From the NCBI RefSeq assembly GCF_010731695.1, contig NZ_AP022586.1, positions 1,302,001 to 1,366,000 of the forward strand: a DNA stretch of 64,000 bases. Reading direction: 5' to 3'. Below the pieces are notes generated by a model that saw only the letters and a list, made by a program, of their open reading frames with translations, was not told where the DNA came from and did no database searches. Origin of the DNA: Mycolicibacterium litorale. Lineage in GTDB: Bacteria > Actinomycetota > Actinomycetes > Mycobacteriales > Mycobacteriaceae. This document shows positions 20,120-29,283 of this stretch, one piece after another; within the stretch, counting starts at the first letter, position 1; every line of letters starts with the position of its first letter. Made by a program: the position numbers and the translations under genes.

Positions 20120-21268
20120 ATGCCGCAGCGGGTGGACCCCGCCGCCCCGCTGTGGCGGGCGGCGCAGGTGTTCCGGCTGCTGAGCTGTCTGTACGCGCTG
20201 GGATTCCAGATCGCGGTCAACGGCGATCTCGACCGGCCCGCGGTCGCATGGACGCTGTTCGCGGTGCTGATGGCGTGGAGCTTCGCGTGCGCGTTCGCCT
20301 ATCTGCAGGGCTTCGGGCGCCGGATCGGATGGGTGGCCGCCGAGATCGCCGTGGTGGTGGTGCTGATGCTGTCGACCGCACTGGTCGCCGACGACCAGTG
20401 GGTGGCCGACAACCAGTCGTGGCCGACGACGCTGTGGGCGACCAACGCCGTCATCTCGGCCGCGATCGTGCGTGGCCCGGTGGCGGGGATGGCCGCCGGG
20501 CTGGTGGTGATGGCGGCCTACGCGCTCCTCAAGGGGCATGTCAGCATCAACGTGTTCCGCAACGCCACGATCGTCATCGAACTCGCGGTGGGGCTGGTGG
20601 TGGGGATGGCCGCCCAGACCGCCCGCCGCGCCCACGCCGACCTCGAACGCGCCACCCGGTTGGCGGCCGCGCTCGACGAACGCGAGCGGCTCTCCCGGCA
20701 CGTCCACGACGGCGCGATCCAGGTGCTGGCGCTCGTCGCGCGCCGCGGCCGCGAAATCGGCGGACCGACAACGCAATTGGCCGAGCTCGCGGGTGAGCAG
20801 GAGCGGGCGCTGCGGCGCCTCGTCAGCGACGCCGACACCCCCGATGCGGCCGGTACCCACGCCGACGTCGGCGCCATGCTCCGTCGCCGGGCCTCCGACC
20901 GGGTCTCGGTCAGCCTGCCGCCCGAACCGGTGTTGCTCGACGCGGACATCGCCGCCGAACTGTGCGCGGCGGCGGTGAACGCACTCGACAACGTCGCCAC
21001 CCACGCCGGTCCGGACGCCAGGGCCTACGTGCTGGTGGAGGATCTCGGCGACGCGGTGACGGTCAGTGTGCGCGACGACGGGCCGGGTATCGCCCCCGGC
21101 CGGCTGGCCGAAGCGGCCGCGGAGGGCAGGATGGGAGTGGCGAAATCGATTGTGGGACGGATGAACTCTCTGGGCGGGGTGGCGGAGTTGCACACCGGAC
21201 CGGATTGTGGCACCGAATGGGAGCTGACGGTGCCGCGGCGACCGCGCCAGAATGGTGCTCGTGGCTGA
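20120..21268 (+). CDS. MacS-type sensor histidine kinase (HisKA_3 family)
   Basis: A 382-residue membrane kinase. The N-terminal half has about five or six hydrophobic segments (to about residue 165) with no large extracytoplasmic domain. A short coiled linker leads to the dimerisation motif LSRHVHDGAIQVLALVARR with phospho-acceptor His196. The ATPase domain has NALDNVATHAG (N box) and DDGPGIAPGRLAEA (G box). The ATG abuts the stop of the ABC ATPase with no gap and the 3' end overlaps the response-regulator gene. This family is called MacS in actinobacteria. A signal linked to the co-transcribed transporter is inference. Confidence 0.9.
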   Translation: MPQRVDPAAPLWRAAQVFRLLSCLYALGFQIAVNGDLDRPAVAWTLFAVLMAWSFACAFAYLQGFGRRIGWVAAEIAVVVVLMLSTALVADDQWVADNQSWPTTLWATNAVISAAIVRGPVAGMAAGLVVMAAYALLKGHVSINVFRNATIVIELAVGLVVGMAAQTARRAHADLERATRLAAALDERERLSRHVHDGAIQVLALVARRGREIGGPTTQLAELAGEQERALRRLVSDADTPDAAGTHADVGAMLRRRASDRVSVSLPPEPVLLDADIAAELCAAAVNALDNVATHAGPDARAYVLVEDLGDAVTVSVRDDGPGIAPGRLAEAAAEGRMGVAKSIVGRMNSLGGVAELHTGPDCGTEWELTVPRRPRQNGARG

Positions 21269-21917
21269 CGACGAGCCGACCACCGTGATGGTGGTCGACG
21301 ATCACCCCATCTGGCGGGATGCGGTGGCCCGCGACCTCGCCGACGACGGCTTCGAGGTGGTGGCGACCGCCGACGGTGTCGCCTCGGCGCGCCGGCGGGC
21401 CGCGGTCGTGAAGCCTGCGGTGGTGGTGATGGACATGCGATTGACCGACGGTGACGGCGCCGGGGCGACCGCCGAGGTTTTGGCGGTCTCTCCGGGGTCA
21501 CGCGTGCTGGTGTTGTCGGCGTCGGACGAACGCGAGGACGTCCTCGAGGCGGTGAAGGCCGGGGCCACCGGATATCTGGTCAAGAGTGCCTCGAAAGCCG
21601 AACTGAGCGCGGCGGTCCGGGCCACCGCGGAGGGCCGCGCGGTGTTCACCCCGGGGCTCGCGGGGCTGGTGCTGGGGGAGTACCGCCGGATCGCGCAGCG
21701 GCCGGACGCCGACGCGTCGGTGCCCACCCTCACCGAGCGCGAGACCGAGGTGCTGCGCTATGTCGCGAAGGGGCTGACCGCCAAGCAGATCGCGGCCCGG
21801 TTGTCGCTGAGCCACCGCACCGTCGAGAACCATGTGCAGGCGACCTTCCGGAAGCTGCAGGTGGCCAACCGCGTGGAACTGGCGCGCTACGCGATCGAAC
21901 ACGGGCTCGACGAGTAG
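21252..21917 (+). CDS. NarL/LuxR-family response regulator, partner of the adjacent kinase
   Basis: A 221-residue regulator when started at ATG 21252; GTG 21255 and GTG 21261 are alternatives. The receiver domain has the acidic pair in VVDDHPIW, phospho-acceptor Asp61 in VVMDMRLTDGDG and the conserved Lys in LVKSASKAEL. The C-terminal LuxR helix-turn-helix is LTERETEVLRYVAKGLTAKQ and beyond. It overlaps the kinase gene by up to 17 bp, so the two are translationally coupled and almost certainly a cognate pair. Targets are unknown; the upstream ABC transporter is the obvious candidate. Confidence 0.92.
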   Translation: MVLVADDEPTTVMVVDDHPIWRDAVARDLADDGFEVVATADGVASARRRAAVVKPAVVVMDMRLTDGDGAGATAEVLAVSPGSRVLVLSASDEREDVLEAVKAGATGYLVKSASKAELSAAVRATAEGRAVFTPGLAGLVLGEYRRIAQRPDADASVPTLTERETEVLRYVAKGLTAKQIAARLSLSHRTVENHVQATFRKLQVANRVELARYAIEHGLDE

Positions 21918-21973
21918 CGAAGTCGGGTAGTCCTACTCATCCGCGCCGGGTGTCGCGCGGCCACGATGAGTCC

Positions 21974-23788
21974 ATGACCGATTCGCCCCATGCCGTCATC
22001 GCGCGACTGTCCACCGACTTCGCGGCGATCTCCCGGCAACTCGCCCGGGTGTCCTCGGACCTCACGCAACTCGACCGGCTCCTGTCCGACGGTCCGCCCG
22101 CACCACAACCCGAACCCTCGCCGCAGTACGCAACACAGCCGTGGCCGGTGCCCGCACCTCTGCCGCCCCGCCCGGTGCTGCCGCCACCGCCACCACCGCG
22201 CGTACCGCCGCCCCCGCCGGTGCCGCGCGTACCACGAGAGCGCTCGGAGGGCTGGATCGGCAAGGTGCTCGCGGTCGCCGGTGTCGCGGTGACTCTCATC
22301 GGCGTGGTGCTGCTGCTGGTGCTCGCCGCACAGGCCGGCATCCTGCGGCCGGAGATCCGCGTCGGCGCCGGCGCGCTGCTGGCCGCCGGGCTCGTCGCGG
22401 TCGGCTGCCGCGTGAACCGCCGCGACGACGGCCGGGTGGGCGGAATCGCGTTGACCGCGACCGGAATCGCCGCCGCGTACTTCGACGTCATCGCGATCAC
22501 CACCATCTACGAATGGGTCGCCGCGCCCGTCGGTCTGGTGCTGGCCGCGGCCGTCGGTGGCGCCGGGCTCACGCTGGCCCGCCGCTGGCACTCCGAACAC
22601 CTCGGGCTGCTGGTGCTCGTCCCGCTGATCGCACTCGCCCCGTTGCTCACCGACGGCGTGACGCTGCTGCTGGTGGCCTTCATGCTCGCGCTGTCCGCCG
22701 CGACGCTGCCGGTGCAACTCGGCCGCGACTGGATCTGGCTGCACGCCGCCCGGACGGCGGCCGTCACGCTCCCGTTGCTGGCGGCGCTCGCCGGGACGGC
22801 GTTCGACGGCGAGGACGATCTGCTGCTTGCCGCGGCCTGCGGCATCGCGGCGCTGTTGGCATTGGCCGGCGCCTTGCTGGTGGTGGCGCACACCGCCCGG
22901 GCGGCGGCGCTGGCGCTGCTCACTGCGGCGGGGGTGGCGCCGGTGCTGTGTGTGTCGGCGACCGCCGACCGCGTGGTGGCGGCGCTGATGATCGCCGCGC
23001 TGTCCGCCGCACTGCTGGCGATCGTGCTGAGCCGGCAGTGGCTGCCGGCCGTGTCCGGCATCGTCGCTCAGATCTGGTCGGCGCTGTCCGCGGTCAGCGC
23101 GCTGATCGCGGTCACGGTCGCATTCGACGGCGAAGTCGCCGCACCGCTGTTGCTCGCGATGGCCGCGGTGGTCGCGGTGGCCGGCCGGGACGACGACGTC
23201 GCACGCTGCTCGGCCCTCGGGTTCGCGGTGATCGGCGGTGCCCTGTACCTCGCCTACGCCCCGCCGACCGCGTTGGTTCGGGCGGTGTCGCTCAGTGGCC
23301 CGGATACGGTGTCCGTCCTGGTCGCCAGTCTGCTGCTGATCGCCGCGGCGGTGGCCGTCGCCCGCAGTTGGACCGGCCGGGTGCCCGATGACACCGTGCG
23401 GGCGCTGTGGGTCGCCACCGCCGCGGTGGCGGGATATGCCGTCACCGCGTTCATGGTGACCGCGGGCGTGCTCGTCGGCGGCACCGGTGGCGGTTTCTTC
23501 GCGGGCCATGTGGCCGCGACGGTCTGCTGGATGGGCGCCGCCGCGGGGCTCTTCGGCTACGCGGCCCGTCGTCCGAAAGCGCAGCGTCCGCTGTTCCTCG
23601 GCGCCGGTCTGGCACTGGTCTCCGCGGCCATGGCGAAGCTCTTCCTGTTCGACCTCGGCACCCTCGACGGGATGTTCCGGGTCACGGTGTTCCTTGTGGT
23701 GGGCCTGATCCTGCTGGGGATGGGTGCCGGCTACGCCCGGTTACTCGCCGCCCAGGACCAGCAGGGTGTGACGCCTATCACTCAGTAA
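21974..23788 (+). CDS. DUF2339 polytopic membrane protein
   Basis: A 604-residue protein. An N-terminal helical stretch with coiled-coil character (about residues 5-40, LSTDFAAISRQLARVSSDL) is followed by a proline-rich linker (about 45-90) and then a series of hydrophobic helices, probably 14 or more, to the end. This matches DUF2339, large membrane proteins of unknown function found in many bacteria. ATG 21974 (MTDSPHAV) is 56 bp downstream of the response regulator; an in-frame upstream start at 21950 is less likely. The conserved pattern AAAGLFGYAARR precedes the last helices. Confidence 0.85.
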   Translation: MTDSPHAVIARLSTDFAAISRQLARVSSDLTQLDRLLSDGPPAPQPEPSPQYATQPWPVPAPLPPRPVLPPPPPPRVPPPPPVPRVPRERSEGWIGKVLAVAGVAVTLIGVVLLLVLAAQAGILRPEIRVGAGALLAAGLVAVGCRVNRRDDGRVGGIALTATGIAAAYFDVIAITTIYEWVAAPVGLVLAAAVGGAGLTLARRWHSEHLGLLVLVPLIALAPLLTDGVTLLLVAFMLALSAATLPVQLGRDWIWLHAARTAAVTLPLLAALAGTAFDGEDDLLLAAACGIAALLALAGALLVVAHTARAAALALLTAAGVAPVLCVSATADRVVAALMIAALSAALLAIVLSRQWLPAVSGIVAQIWSALSAVSALIAVTVAFDGEVAAPLLLAMAAVVAVAGRDDDVARCSALGFAVIGGALYLAYAPPTALVRAVSLSGPDTVSVLVASLLLIAAAVAVARSWTGRVPDDTVRALWVATAAVAGYAVTAFMVTAGVLVGGTGGGFFAGHVAATVCWMGAAAGLFGYAARRPKAQRPLFLGAGLALVSAAMAKLFLFDLGTLDGMFRVTVFLVVGLILLGMGAGYARLLAAQDQQGVTPITQ

Positions 23789-23813
23789 TCTGGATTGGTT
23801 CCAATTTAAGAGG
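23786..23813 (+). promoter_or_regulatory. Putative dps promoter and operator
   Basis: TAATCT (23786-23791) fits the -10 consensus and overlaps the stop codon of the DUF2339 gene. Just downstream is ATTGGTTCCAAT (23794-23805), an inverted repeat of 5-bp arms ATTGG and CCAAT around TT, near the predicted transcription start. AAGAGG at 23808-23813 could serve as ribosome binding site for the ATG at 23827, although the spacing is long. The region is AT-rich compared with its neighbours, as promoters here usually are. Confidence 0.35.
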
Positions 23814-23826
23814 CGTTGAACCAGTC

Positions 23827-24315
23827 ATGAACACGACACGTCGCACCGAAGCAGAAGTACAGGGTTTCACCGCATCGCCGGAGTTCGCTGCGAATCTGCA
23901 GCGGGTCCTGGTCGACCTGATCGAACTGCACCTGCAGGGAAAGCAGGCGCACTGGAACGTCGTCGGCACCAACTTCCGCGATCTGCACCTGCAGCTCGAC
24001 GAGCTGGTCGACTTCGCCCGCGAGGGCAGTGACACGATCGCCGAGCGCATGCGGGCACTCGACGCGGTTCCGGACGGCCGCTCCGACACCGTCGCGGCGA
24101 CCACCAGCCTGCCGGAGTTCCCGGCGTTCGAGCGCAGCACCGGTGAGGTGGTCGACCTGATCACCGTGCGGATCGCCGCCACGGTCGACACCATGCGCAC
24201 CGTTCACGATGCGGTCGACGCCGAGGATCCGAGCACCGCCGACATCCTCCATCAGCTGATCGACGGCCTGGAGAAGCTGGCCTGGTTGATCAAGTCGGAG
24301 AACCGGAAGGTCTAA
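23827..24315 (+). CDS. dps: Dps-family DNA-binding/ferritin-like protein (Dps2 type)
   Basis: A 162-residue four-helix-bundle protein that would form a dodecamer storing iron and protecting DNA from oxidative damage. The ferroxidase-site motif is QAHWNVVGTNFRDLH, then LDELVDFAREGSDTIAERM, which together hold the conserved His, Asp and Glu. The sequence strongly resembles M. smegmatis Dps2 as I recall it and differs from Dps1, which has a longer C-terminal tail. The last residues, WLIKSENRKV, leave only a short tail. It stands alone between the DUF2339 gene and the SRPBCC gene. Confidence 0.93.
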   Translation: MNTTRRTEAEVQGFTASPEFAANLQRVLVDLIELHLQGKQAHWNVVGTNFRDLHLQLDELVDFAREGSDTIAERMRALDAVPDGRSDTVAATTSLPEFPAFERSTGEVVDLITVRIAATVDTMRTVHDAVDAEDPSTADILHQLIDGLEKLAWLIKSENRKV

Positions 24316-24343
24316 ACCTGCTCATGACGGGTACAAGCCCGTT

Positions 24344-24805
24344 GTGACTGTGACCCGAGATATCGCCGCCTCACGCCAACGCGTGTGGGATGTGATCGCC
24401 GACGGCTGGACGTACTCGCAGTGGGTGGTGGGCAACAGCCGGATGCGGGCCGTGGACCCGAAATGGCCTGCACCCGGCTCCACCATCCACCACTCGATCG
24501 GCGTCTGGCCGGTGCTGCTCAACGACGAAACCGTCGTCGAAGAGTCCACCCCGCCGGAGCGCCTGGTGATACACGCCAAGGGCAGGCCGTTCGGCGGCGC
24601 GCGAATCATTCTGCAGCTGAGCGACATTCCCAACGGATGCCGAATCCAGATGCAGGAGTTCCCGATCAGCGGCATCGGCAAGCTCATGCCCGAGCGGCTC
24701 TCCGACGCGGCGGTATGGCCACGCAACAACGAGACGCTGCGGCGGCTCGCCTTCCTCGCAGAGCGTCGAGACGACAGTGACGTCCGTGGCGCCGATGGCA
24801 GCTAG
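24344..24805 (+). CDS. SRPBCC (START-like) family protein
   Basis: A 153-residue protein. The N-terminus VTRDIAASRQRVWDVIADG and the spaced WTYSQWVVG are typical of the polyketide cyclase/SRPBCC fold, a helix-grip barrel that binds hydrophobic ligands. GTG 24344 is the only reasonable start. Its end overlaps the next gene, an FAD oxidoreductase, by 29 bp, so the two are probably co-translated and may work on the same lipid-like substrate. No catalytic residues can be assigned. Confidence 0.82.
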   Translation: MTVTRDIAASRQRVWDVIADGWTYSQWVVGNSRMRAVDPKWPAPGSTIHHSIGVWPVLLNDETVVEESTPPERLVIHAKGRPFGGARIILQLSDIPNGCRIQMQEFPISGIGKLMPERLSDAAVWPRNNETLRRLAFLAERRDDSDVRGADGS

Positions 24806-26384
24806 CGCCGACGCGGTCGTCATCGGCGCCGGCCACAACGGCCTGGTCGCCGCCGCGCTGATGGCCGACGCCGGATGGGACGTCGTGGTGCTCGAGGCAC
24901 AGCCCGAGCCCGGCGGCGCCGTCCGCAGCGCCGAGCGCATCCCCGGGTACACCAGCGACCTGTACAGCGCGTTCTATCCGCTGTCGGTGGCGTCCCCGGT
25001 GCTGTCCGGTCTGCATCTGGAGGACCACGGGCTGCAGTGGACGCACGCCCCGGCGGTGGTGGGCCATCCACGGTCGGCCGCCGACGACGACGCGCCGGTG
25101 ATCTACCGCGACATCGCCCGCACCGCCGAGGAACTCGCCCGCCACCATCCCGCCGACGGCGACAACTGGCTGCGTCTGTTCGACCTGTGGCAGCAGGTCA
25201 AGGACCCGCTGCTGACCAGCCTCTTCTCACCCTTCCCGCCGGTTCGCGGTGCGGCCGGGCTGCTGCGAAAACTCGGCACCGCCGAGGCGCTCCGGCTCGT
25301 GCACCGGCTGGTGCTGCCCGCCGGGGAGATGGCCAGACAACTCTTCGCCGGGGACGCCGCCCGGCTGCTGCTCCTCGGCAACGCCCTGCACGCCGACGTG
25401 CCGGTCGACGCGCCGGGCAGCGGCGTCATGGGCTTCATGCTGATCATGATGGCGCAGGACGGCGGATGGCCCGTTCCGGTCGGCGGCGCAGGACAACTCA
25501 CCGCGGCCCTGGTCAACCGGGCCCGGTCCGCGGGCGCCGAGATCCACTGCGGCCAGCCGGTCACCGAGATCCAGGTGAGCGGCGGGCGCGCCGTCGGTGT
25601 GCGCACCGCCGAGGGCCGCACGATCGCGGCACGCCGCGCCGTGGTGGCCGACGTCTCGGCGCCCGCGCTGTACCGCCAGCTGCTGCCCACCTCGGCCGTC
25701 CCGCCCCGCGTGCTCGACGACCTCGAGCACTTCACCTGGGACACCCCGGTCCTCAAGATCAACTACGCACTGGACGCGCCGATCCCGTGGCGTTCGAAGA
25801 ACCTCAACGAGGTCGGCACGGTGCACCTCGGCGCCGACGTCGACGGACTGGTGCGCTGGATGGCCGACCTCAACACCCGCACGGTTCCGGACCACCCGTT
25901 CATGCTGTTCGGCCAGATGACGACCGCGGACCCGACGCGCTCGCCGGAGGGCACCGAAAGTGCCTGGGCATACACGCATCTGCCGCGTGACGTCACCGAC
26001 GACGAATCGGCCGACCGGCTGTCCGAGGCGGTCGACCGGGTGCTCGAGGAGCATGCGCCGGGCTTCACCGATCAGGTCGTCGGCAAGTTCATCCAGCGCC
26101 CCTCCGAGCTGACGGCGTCCGACGCGAACCTGGTCGGCGGGGCGGTCAACGGCGGCACCGCGCAGCTGCAGCAGCAGCTGATCTTCCGGCCGACGCCCGG
26201 ATTCGGCCGCGCCGAGACCCCGATCGAAGGCCTGTTCCTCGGCAGTGCCGGCGCACACCCGGGCGGCGGCGTGCACGGGGTCTGCGGGCGCAACGCGGCC
26301 CGCGCCGCGCTCGCGAGCGACGGGCTGACCGGCTGGCCGCGCCGGCGGATCAACCAGCTGGTGATGTCACTGTTCGTCCGCTGA
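24777..26384 (+). CDS. FAD-dependent oxidoreductase, CrtI/PYROXD2-like
   Basis: A 535-residue flavoprotein of the phytoene desaturase-like group. The FAD fold is VVIGAGHNGLVAAALMADAG near residue 14, with the acidic VVLEAQPEPGGAVRS motif after it. The C-terminal FAD motif is IEGLFLGSAGAHPGGGVHG. The overall pattern is closest to the PYROXD2-like branch rather than to true carotenoid desaturases, and no carotenoid genes lie nearby. Start at GTG 24777 or ATG 24795. The 3' end overlaps the convergent cya gene by 35 bp. Substrate unknown. Confidence 0.87.
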   Translation: MTSVAPMAASADAVVIGAGHNGLVAAALMADAGWDVVVLEAQPEPGGAVRSAERIPGYTSDLYSAFYPLSVASPVLSGLHLEDHGLQWTHAPAVVGHPRSAADDDAPVIYRDIARTAEELARHHPADGDNWLRLFDLWQQVKDPLLTSLFSPFPPVRGAAGLLRKLGTAEALRLVHRLVLPAGEMARQLFAGDAARLLLLGNALHADVPVDAPGSGVMGFMLIMMAQDGGWPVPVGGAGQLTAALVNRARSAGAEIHCGQPVTEIQVSGGRAVGVRTAEGRTIAARRAVVADVSAPALYRQLLPTSAVPPRVLDDLEHFTWDTPVLKINYALDAPIPWRSKNLNEVGTVHLGADVDGLVRWMADLNTRTVPDHPFMLFGQMTTADPTRSPEGTESAWAYTHLPRDVTDDESADRLSEAVDRVLEEHAPGFTDQVVGKFIQRPSELTASDANLVGGAVNGGTAQLQQQLIFRPTPGFGRAETPIEGLFLGSAGAHPGGGVHGVCGRNAARAALASDGLTGWPRRRINQLVMSLFVR

Positions 26385-27675
26385 CGGGGCGTTCGACCGC
26401 GTCGCGGACCGCTCGGTCGTCGCGGCGGCCGACGAGGTACCAGGTGTGCATCACGCCCTTGCCCTTGACGTCGACGTCGCCGCGCTCCTCGAGCACGAAC
26501 GAGTGCCGGATGCGCTCATACACGTTGTGCGGCACCTGGATTCGTCCTTCGACGTCGGTGGTTTCCATGCGGGCGGCCACGTTGACGGCGTCGCCCCACA
26601 CGTCGTAGAAGAACTTGCGCGCACCCACCACGCCGGCGACCACCGGTCCCGAGGCCAGACCGATGCGCAGCGGCACCGCGCGCCCGAGCGGATCCTCGAG
26701 GTCGGCGACCGCCTCGGCCATGTCGAGGGCCAGGCACGCCAGCGCTTCGGCGTGGTCCGGCCTCGGTGTGGGCACTCCGCTGACCACCATGTAGCTGTCG
26801 CCGCTGGTCTTGACCTTCTCCAGGCCGTGGCGGTCGACGAGCTTGTCGAGATCGGTGTAGAGCCGGTCCAGGAATCGGACGAGGTCGGTCGGCGAGGTGT
26901 CACTGGCCCGCTTGGTGTAGCCGGCGATGTCGGCGAACAGGATCGACGCATCGTCGTACCGGTCGGCGATGATCGTGTGCGACGGATCCTTGAGGCGTTC
27001 AGCGACCGAGGCGGGCAGGATGTTGGCCAGCAGCTTCTCCGAGCGCTGGTACTCCGCCTCCATTGCCCGTTCGGCGCGGTCGGTCTCGCGCAGCGCGTAC
27101 CAGACCGTCGCGAACACCATGATCGTCGCGGACACCGCTGACAACACGAAACCGGCCGTCAGCATCCATGACGGCCGCAGGCCGCGGTCGTCGGGCACCG
27201 TCAGTTCCATGGCGATACAGGCCACGAGGCCGAGCGTGACGATCACCGCGGACATCACGATGCGCTCGATGCCCAGCACGAGCACCACCAGCGACGCGGC
27301 CACGAGGTAGTAGAACTGCAGACCGGAGTTGGTGCCGACGTTGTAGCAGATGAACGTCACCGACAGGTAGGCGAGGACGAAGAACGTCAGCGGCGCGATC
27401 AACTCGCCGAAGCGGTAGAGCAGTGGAATGCCGAGGAACAGCGCCGCGAACGCCAGGTTGAGCACGCCGATCCACCAGCCGGCGCCGCCGATCGCGACCT
27501 GCAGGGTTCCGAAGATGGCGGAGACGATCGCCGCGATCCACGTCGCGATCGTCAGCACGCGCAGTCTGCGGACCACGGCCTCGGCGTAGTGGCGGGTGCG
27601 CGCGGGCATGCGGCTCTGCAGCGCGAGCGCCACCTCCGGCACACACACTGTTCGACGGGTTTCGCTTACCGCCAC
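26350..27675 (-). CDS. cya: Membrane-anchored class III adenylate cyclase (Rv1625c type)
   Basis: A 441-residue protein when started at GTG 27675; ATG 27609 is an alternative. Six transmembrane helices (about residues 40-200) precede a single class III catalytic domain. All six key residues are present: metal Asp in ILFADIAGYT and in TSGDSYM, the adenine-selecting Lys in KVKTSGD and Asp in FYDVWGDAVN, and the transition-state Asn and Arg in DAVNVAARMET. The sequence and architecture match M. tuberculosis Rv1625c (443 residues), which works as a homodimer converting ATP to cAMP. It lies 26 bp after the PucR gene on the same strand and so may share its transcript. Confidence 0.94.
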   Translation of the reverse strand: MAVSETRRTVCVPEVALALQSRMPARTRHYAEAVVRRLRVLTIATWIAAIVSAIFGTLQVAIGGAGWWIGVLNLAFAALFLGIPLLYRFGELIAPLTFFVLAYLSVTFICYNVGTNSGLQFYYLVAASLVVLVLGIERIVMSAVIVTLGLVACIAMELTVPDDRGLRPSWMLTAGFVLSAVSATIMVFATVWYALRETDRAERAMEAEYQRSEKLLANILPASVAERLKDPSHTIIADRYDDASILFADIAGYTKRASDTSPTDLVRFLDRLYTDLDKLVDRHGLEKVKTSGDSYMVVSGVPTPRPDHAEALACLALDMAEAVADLEDPLGRAVPLRIGLASGPVVAGVVGARKFFYDVWGDAVNVAARMETTDVEGRIQVPHNVYERIRHSFVLEERGDVDVKGKGVMHTWYLVGRRDDRAVRDAVERPVSGRTVTSPAG

Positions 27676-27701
27676 CGTCGCAGCGTATCGCCGCGGGCCC
27701 C

Positions 27702-29216
27702 TCACTCGGCCGACATTCGCGCGGCCTCGCGGGCGCGCAGCGCCAGCCACAGCTCGAAGCGGTCCGACGCGTCGTCCATGCGGCGGCCGGTGAGGCGTTC
27801 GACCGCATCGATCCGGTTGCGCACGGTGTGCCGGTGCACCCGCAGCGCCGCCGCGGTCGCCGCCCAGTGGCCGTTGTGTTCGAGGAATCCGGATACGGTG
27901 CGCACGAGTTCCTCCGCGCGGTCGGCGGCATCGAGTGGTCCGAGCACCGCGTCGGAGTATCCGCGCAGCGATTCGGTGTCCGCGGTGCCCAAAAGGACGC
28001 GGCTGCTCGCGACGTCGTCGGCGCGCACGTGCCTGCCCTGCCGCCGGCTGACCGACAGCACCGAGCGCGCCTGCCGCAGCGAGACGGCCAGCGCCCCGGG
28101 ACGCACCGCCATCCCGATGCCGGTGGGCCGGGCGGCCGCCAGTGATCGCAGCGCCCCGGCCAGGTCGGTGTCGAGCGGCACGGCCACCTCGACCACCTCA
28201 CCGGCCGCGCGCACGAGCGCATCGGGCAGGGTGAGGAGCAGGTCGGCCGCGAGGTCGTCGGCGTCGTCCGGGGCATCGATCGCGGCGGCGCGGACATCGG
28301 CGTCGGACAGGCCGATCGACATCAGCCACCGCGCGGCCACATTGTCGTCGACGATGCCTCGAGACAGCCGGTCGAGCACCTGCGCGCGCCCGCGGCGCTG
28401 GGCGGTGTTCATCCCGAGGCGGCGTTCGAGCTCCAGTGTCAGCAGCGACACGAGGTCGCCCGACACCTGCTGTGCGGCGGGCGAATCCGCAGGACCGTCG
28501 ATCACCAGCCACCCGCGCAGCCGTCGCGCGCCGAGGGCATGGATCTCCCTGCGCCTGCCGCCGCGGATGTCCACCGCGGCGGCGGATAACCCCTGATCCC
28601 GAACCGATGCCATCATCGGTTCGAGCGTCGCCACCAATGATGCTGCGCCCGTGCCGGATTCGGCCAGCGCCCGGCCCAGCAGATCGACGACCACACCGGT
28701 GCGGCCGGTGGCGTCGCGGTGCGCGGTCAGGATTCCCTGCAGACCGCCCGGCGTCACCGCGGCCGCGGTCAAGGCGCGCTGGGTCTGCAGCGCCCATTCG
28801 AGTTCCTGGCGCTCGACGCGGGCGCGTGCGGCGAACACCGCCTTGGTCACCGCGATGAACGGCACCGGATCCGGCACGGTCAGCAGCGGCATGCCGATCT
28901 CGTCGGCGGCGGTGACGAGCCGCGCCGGGGCGTCCTGGTGCGGCAGCTCGGCCCCCAGCCCGAGGCCCACCGCCCGCACGCCCGCCGCGTCGAGTTCGTT
29001 CAGGTACGCGCGGCAGCCGTCGACGGTGTCGGGCAGCAGCAAGCCGATCGTAAGGAGGAGTTCGCCACCCTGCAGCCATGACCCCGGGTGTGCGAGCTCC
29101 GAGACCGCCGCGGCGTCCACCTCGCGGTCGGCATGCTGCGCGCCGGCCACGAGCACCAGCCCGAGGTCGGGGTCCGTCACGAGTTCGGCCACCGTCGGCA
29201 TGGACGAATTGTCCAT
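27702..29216 (-). CDS. PucR-family transcriptional regulator
   Basis: A 504-residue regulator. The N-terminal PucR domain ([20 protein letters not shown] onward) is followed by a GGDEF-like middle region and the C-terminal PucR helix-turn-helix, seen in [20 protein letters not shown] and [15 protein letters not shown]. Family members govern purine, allantoin, amine or proline use and generally activate adjacent catabolic genes. It is divergent from the ureohydrolase/decarboxylase/symporter operon with 67 bp between starts, so it probably controls that operon. ATG 29216 is preferred; ATG 29201 is possible. Confidence 0.88.
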   Translation of the reverse strand: MDNSSMPTVAELVTDPDLGLVLVAGAQHADREVDAAAVSELAHPGSWLQGGELLLTIGLLLPDTVDGCRAYLNELDAAGVRAVGLGLGAELPHQDAPARLVTAADEIGMPLLTVPDPVPFIAVTKAVFAARARVERQELEWALQTQRALTAAAVTPGGLQGILTAHRDATGRTGVVVDLLGRALAESGTGAASLVATLEPMMASVRDQGLSAAAVDIRGGRRREIHALGARRLRGWLVIDGPADSPAAQQVSGDLVSLLTLELERRLGMNTAQRRGRAQVLDRLSRGIVDDNVAARWLMSIGLSDADVRAAAIDAPDDADDLAADLLLTLPDALVRAAGEVVEVAVPLDTDLAGALRSLAAARPTGIGMAVRPGALAVSLRQARSVLSVSRRQGRHVRADDVASSRVLLGTADTESLRGYSDAVLGPLDAADRAEELVRTVSGFLEHNGHWAATAAALRVHRHTVRNRIDAVERLTGRRMDDASDRFELWLALRAREAARMSAE

Positions 29217-29283
29217 CAGTGATCGGCGTGGTTGGCCGGTTTGTCGCTGTCGGTGTGACGTGGATCTCGACAACGCTGGGAGG

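Noticed and set aside
24777..26384. Carotenoid biosynthesis (CrtI)
   Set aside because: The protein has the CrtI-like fold, but no crtB, crtE or cyclase genes are nearby and its motifs fit the PYROXD2-like branch better.
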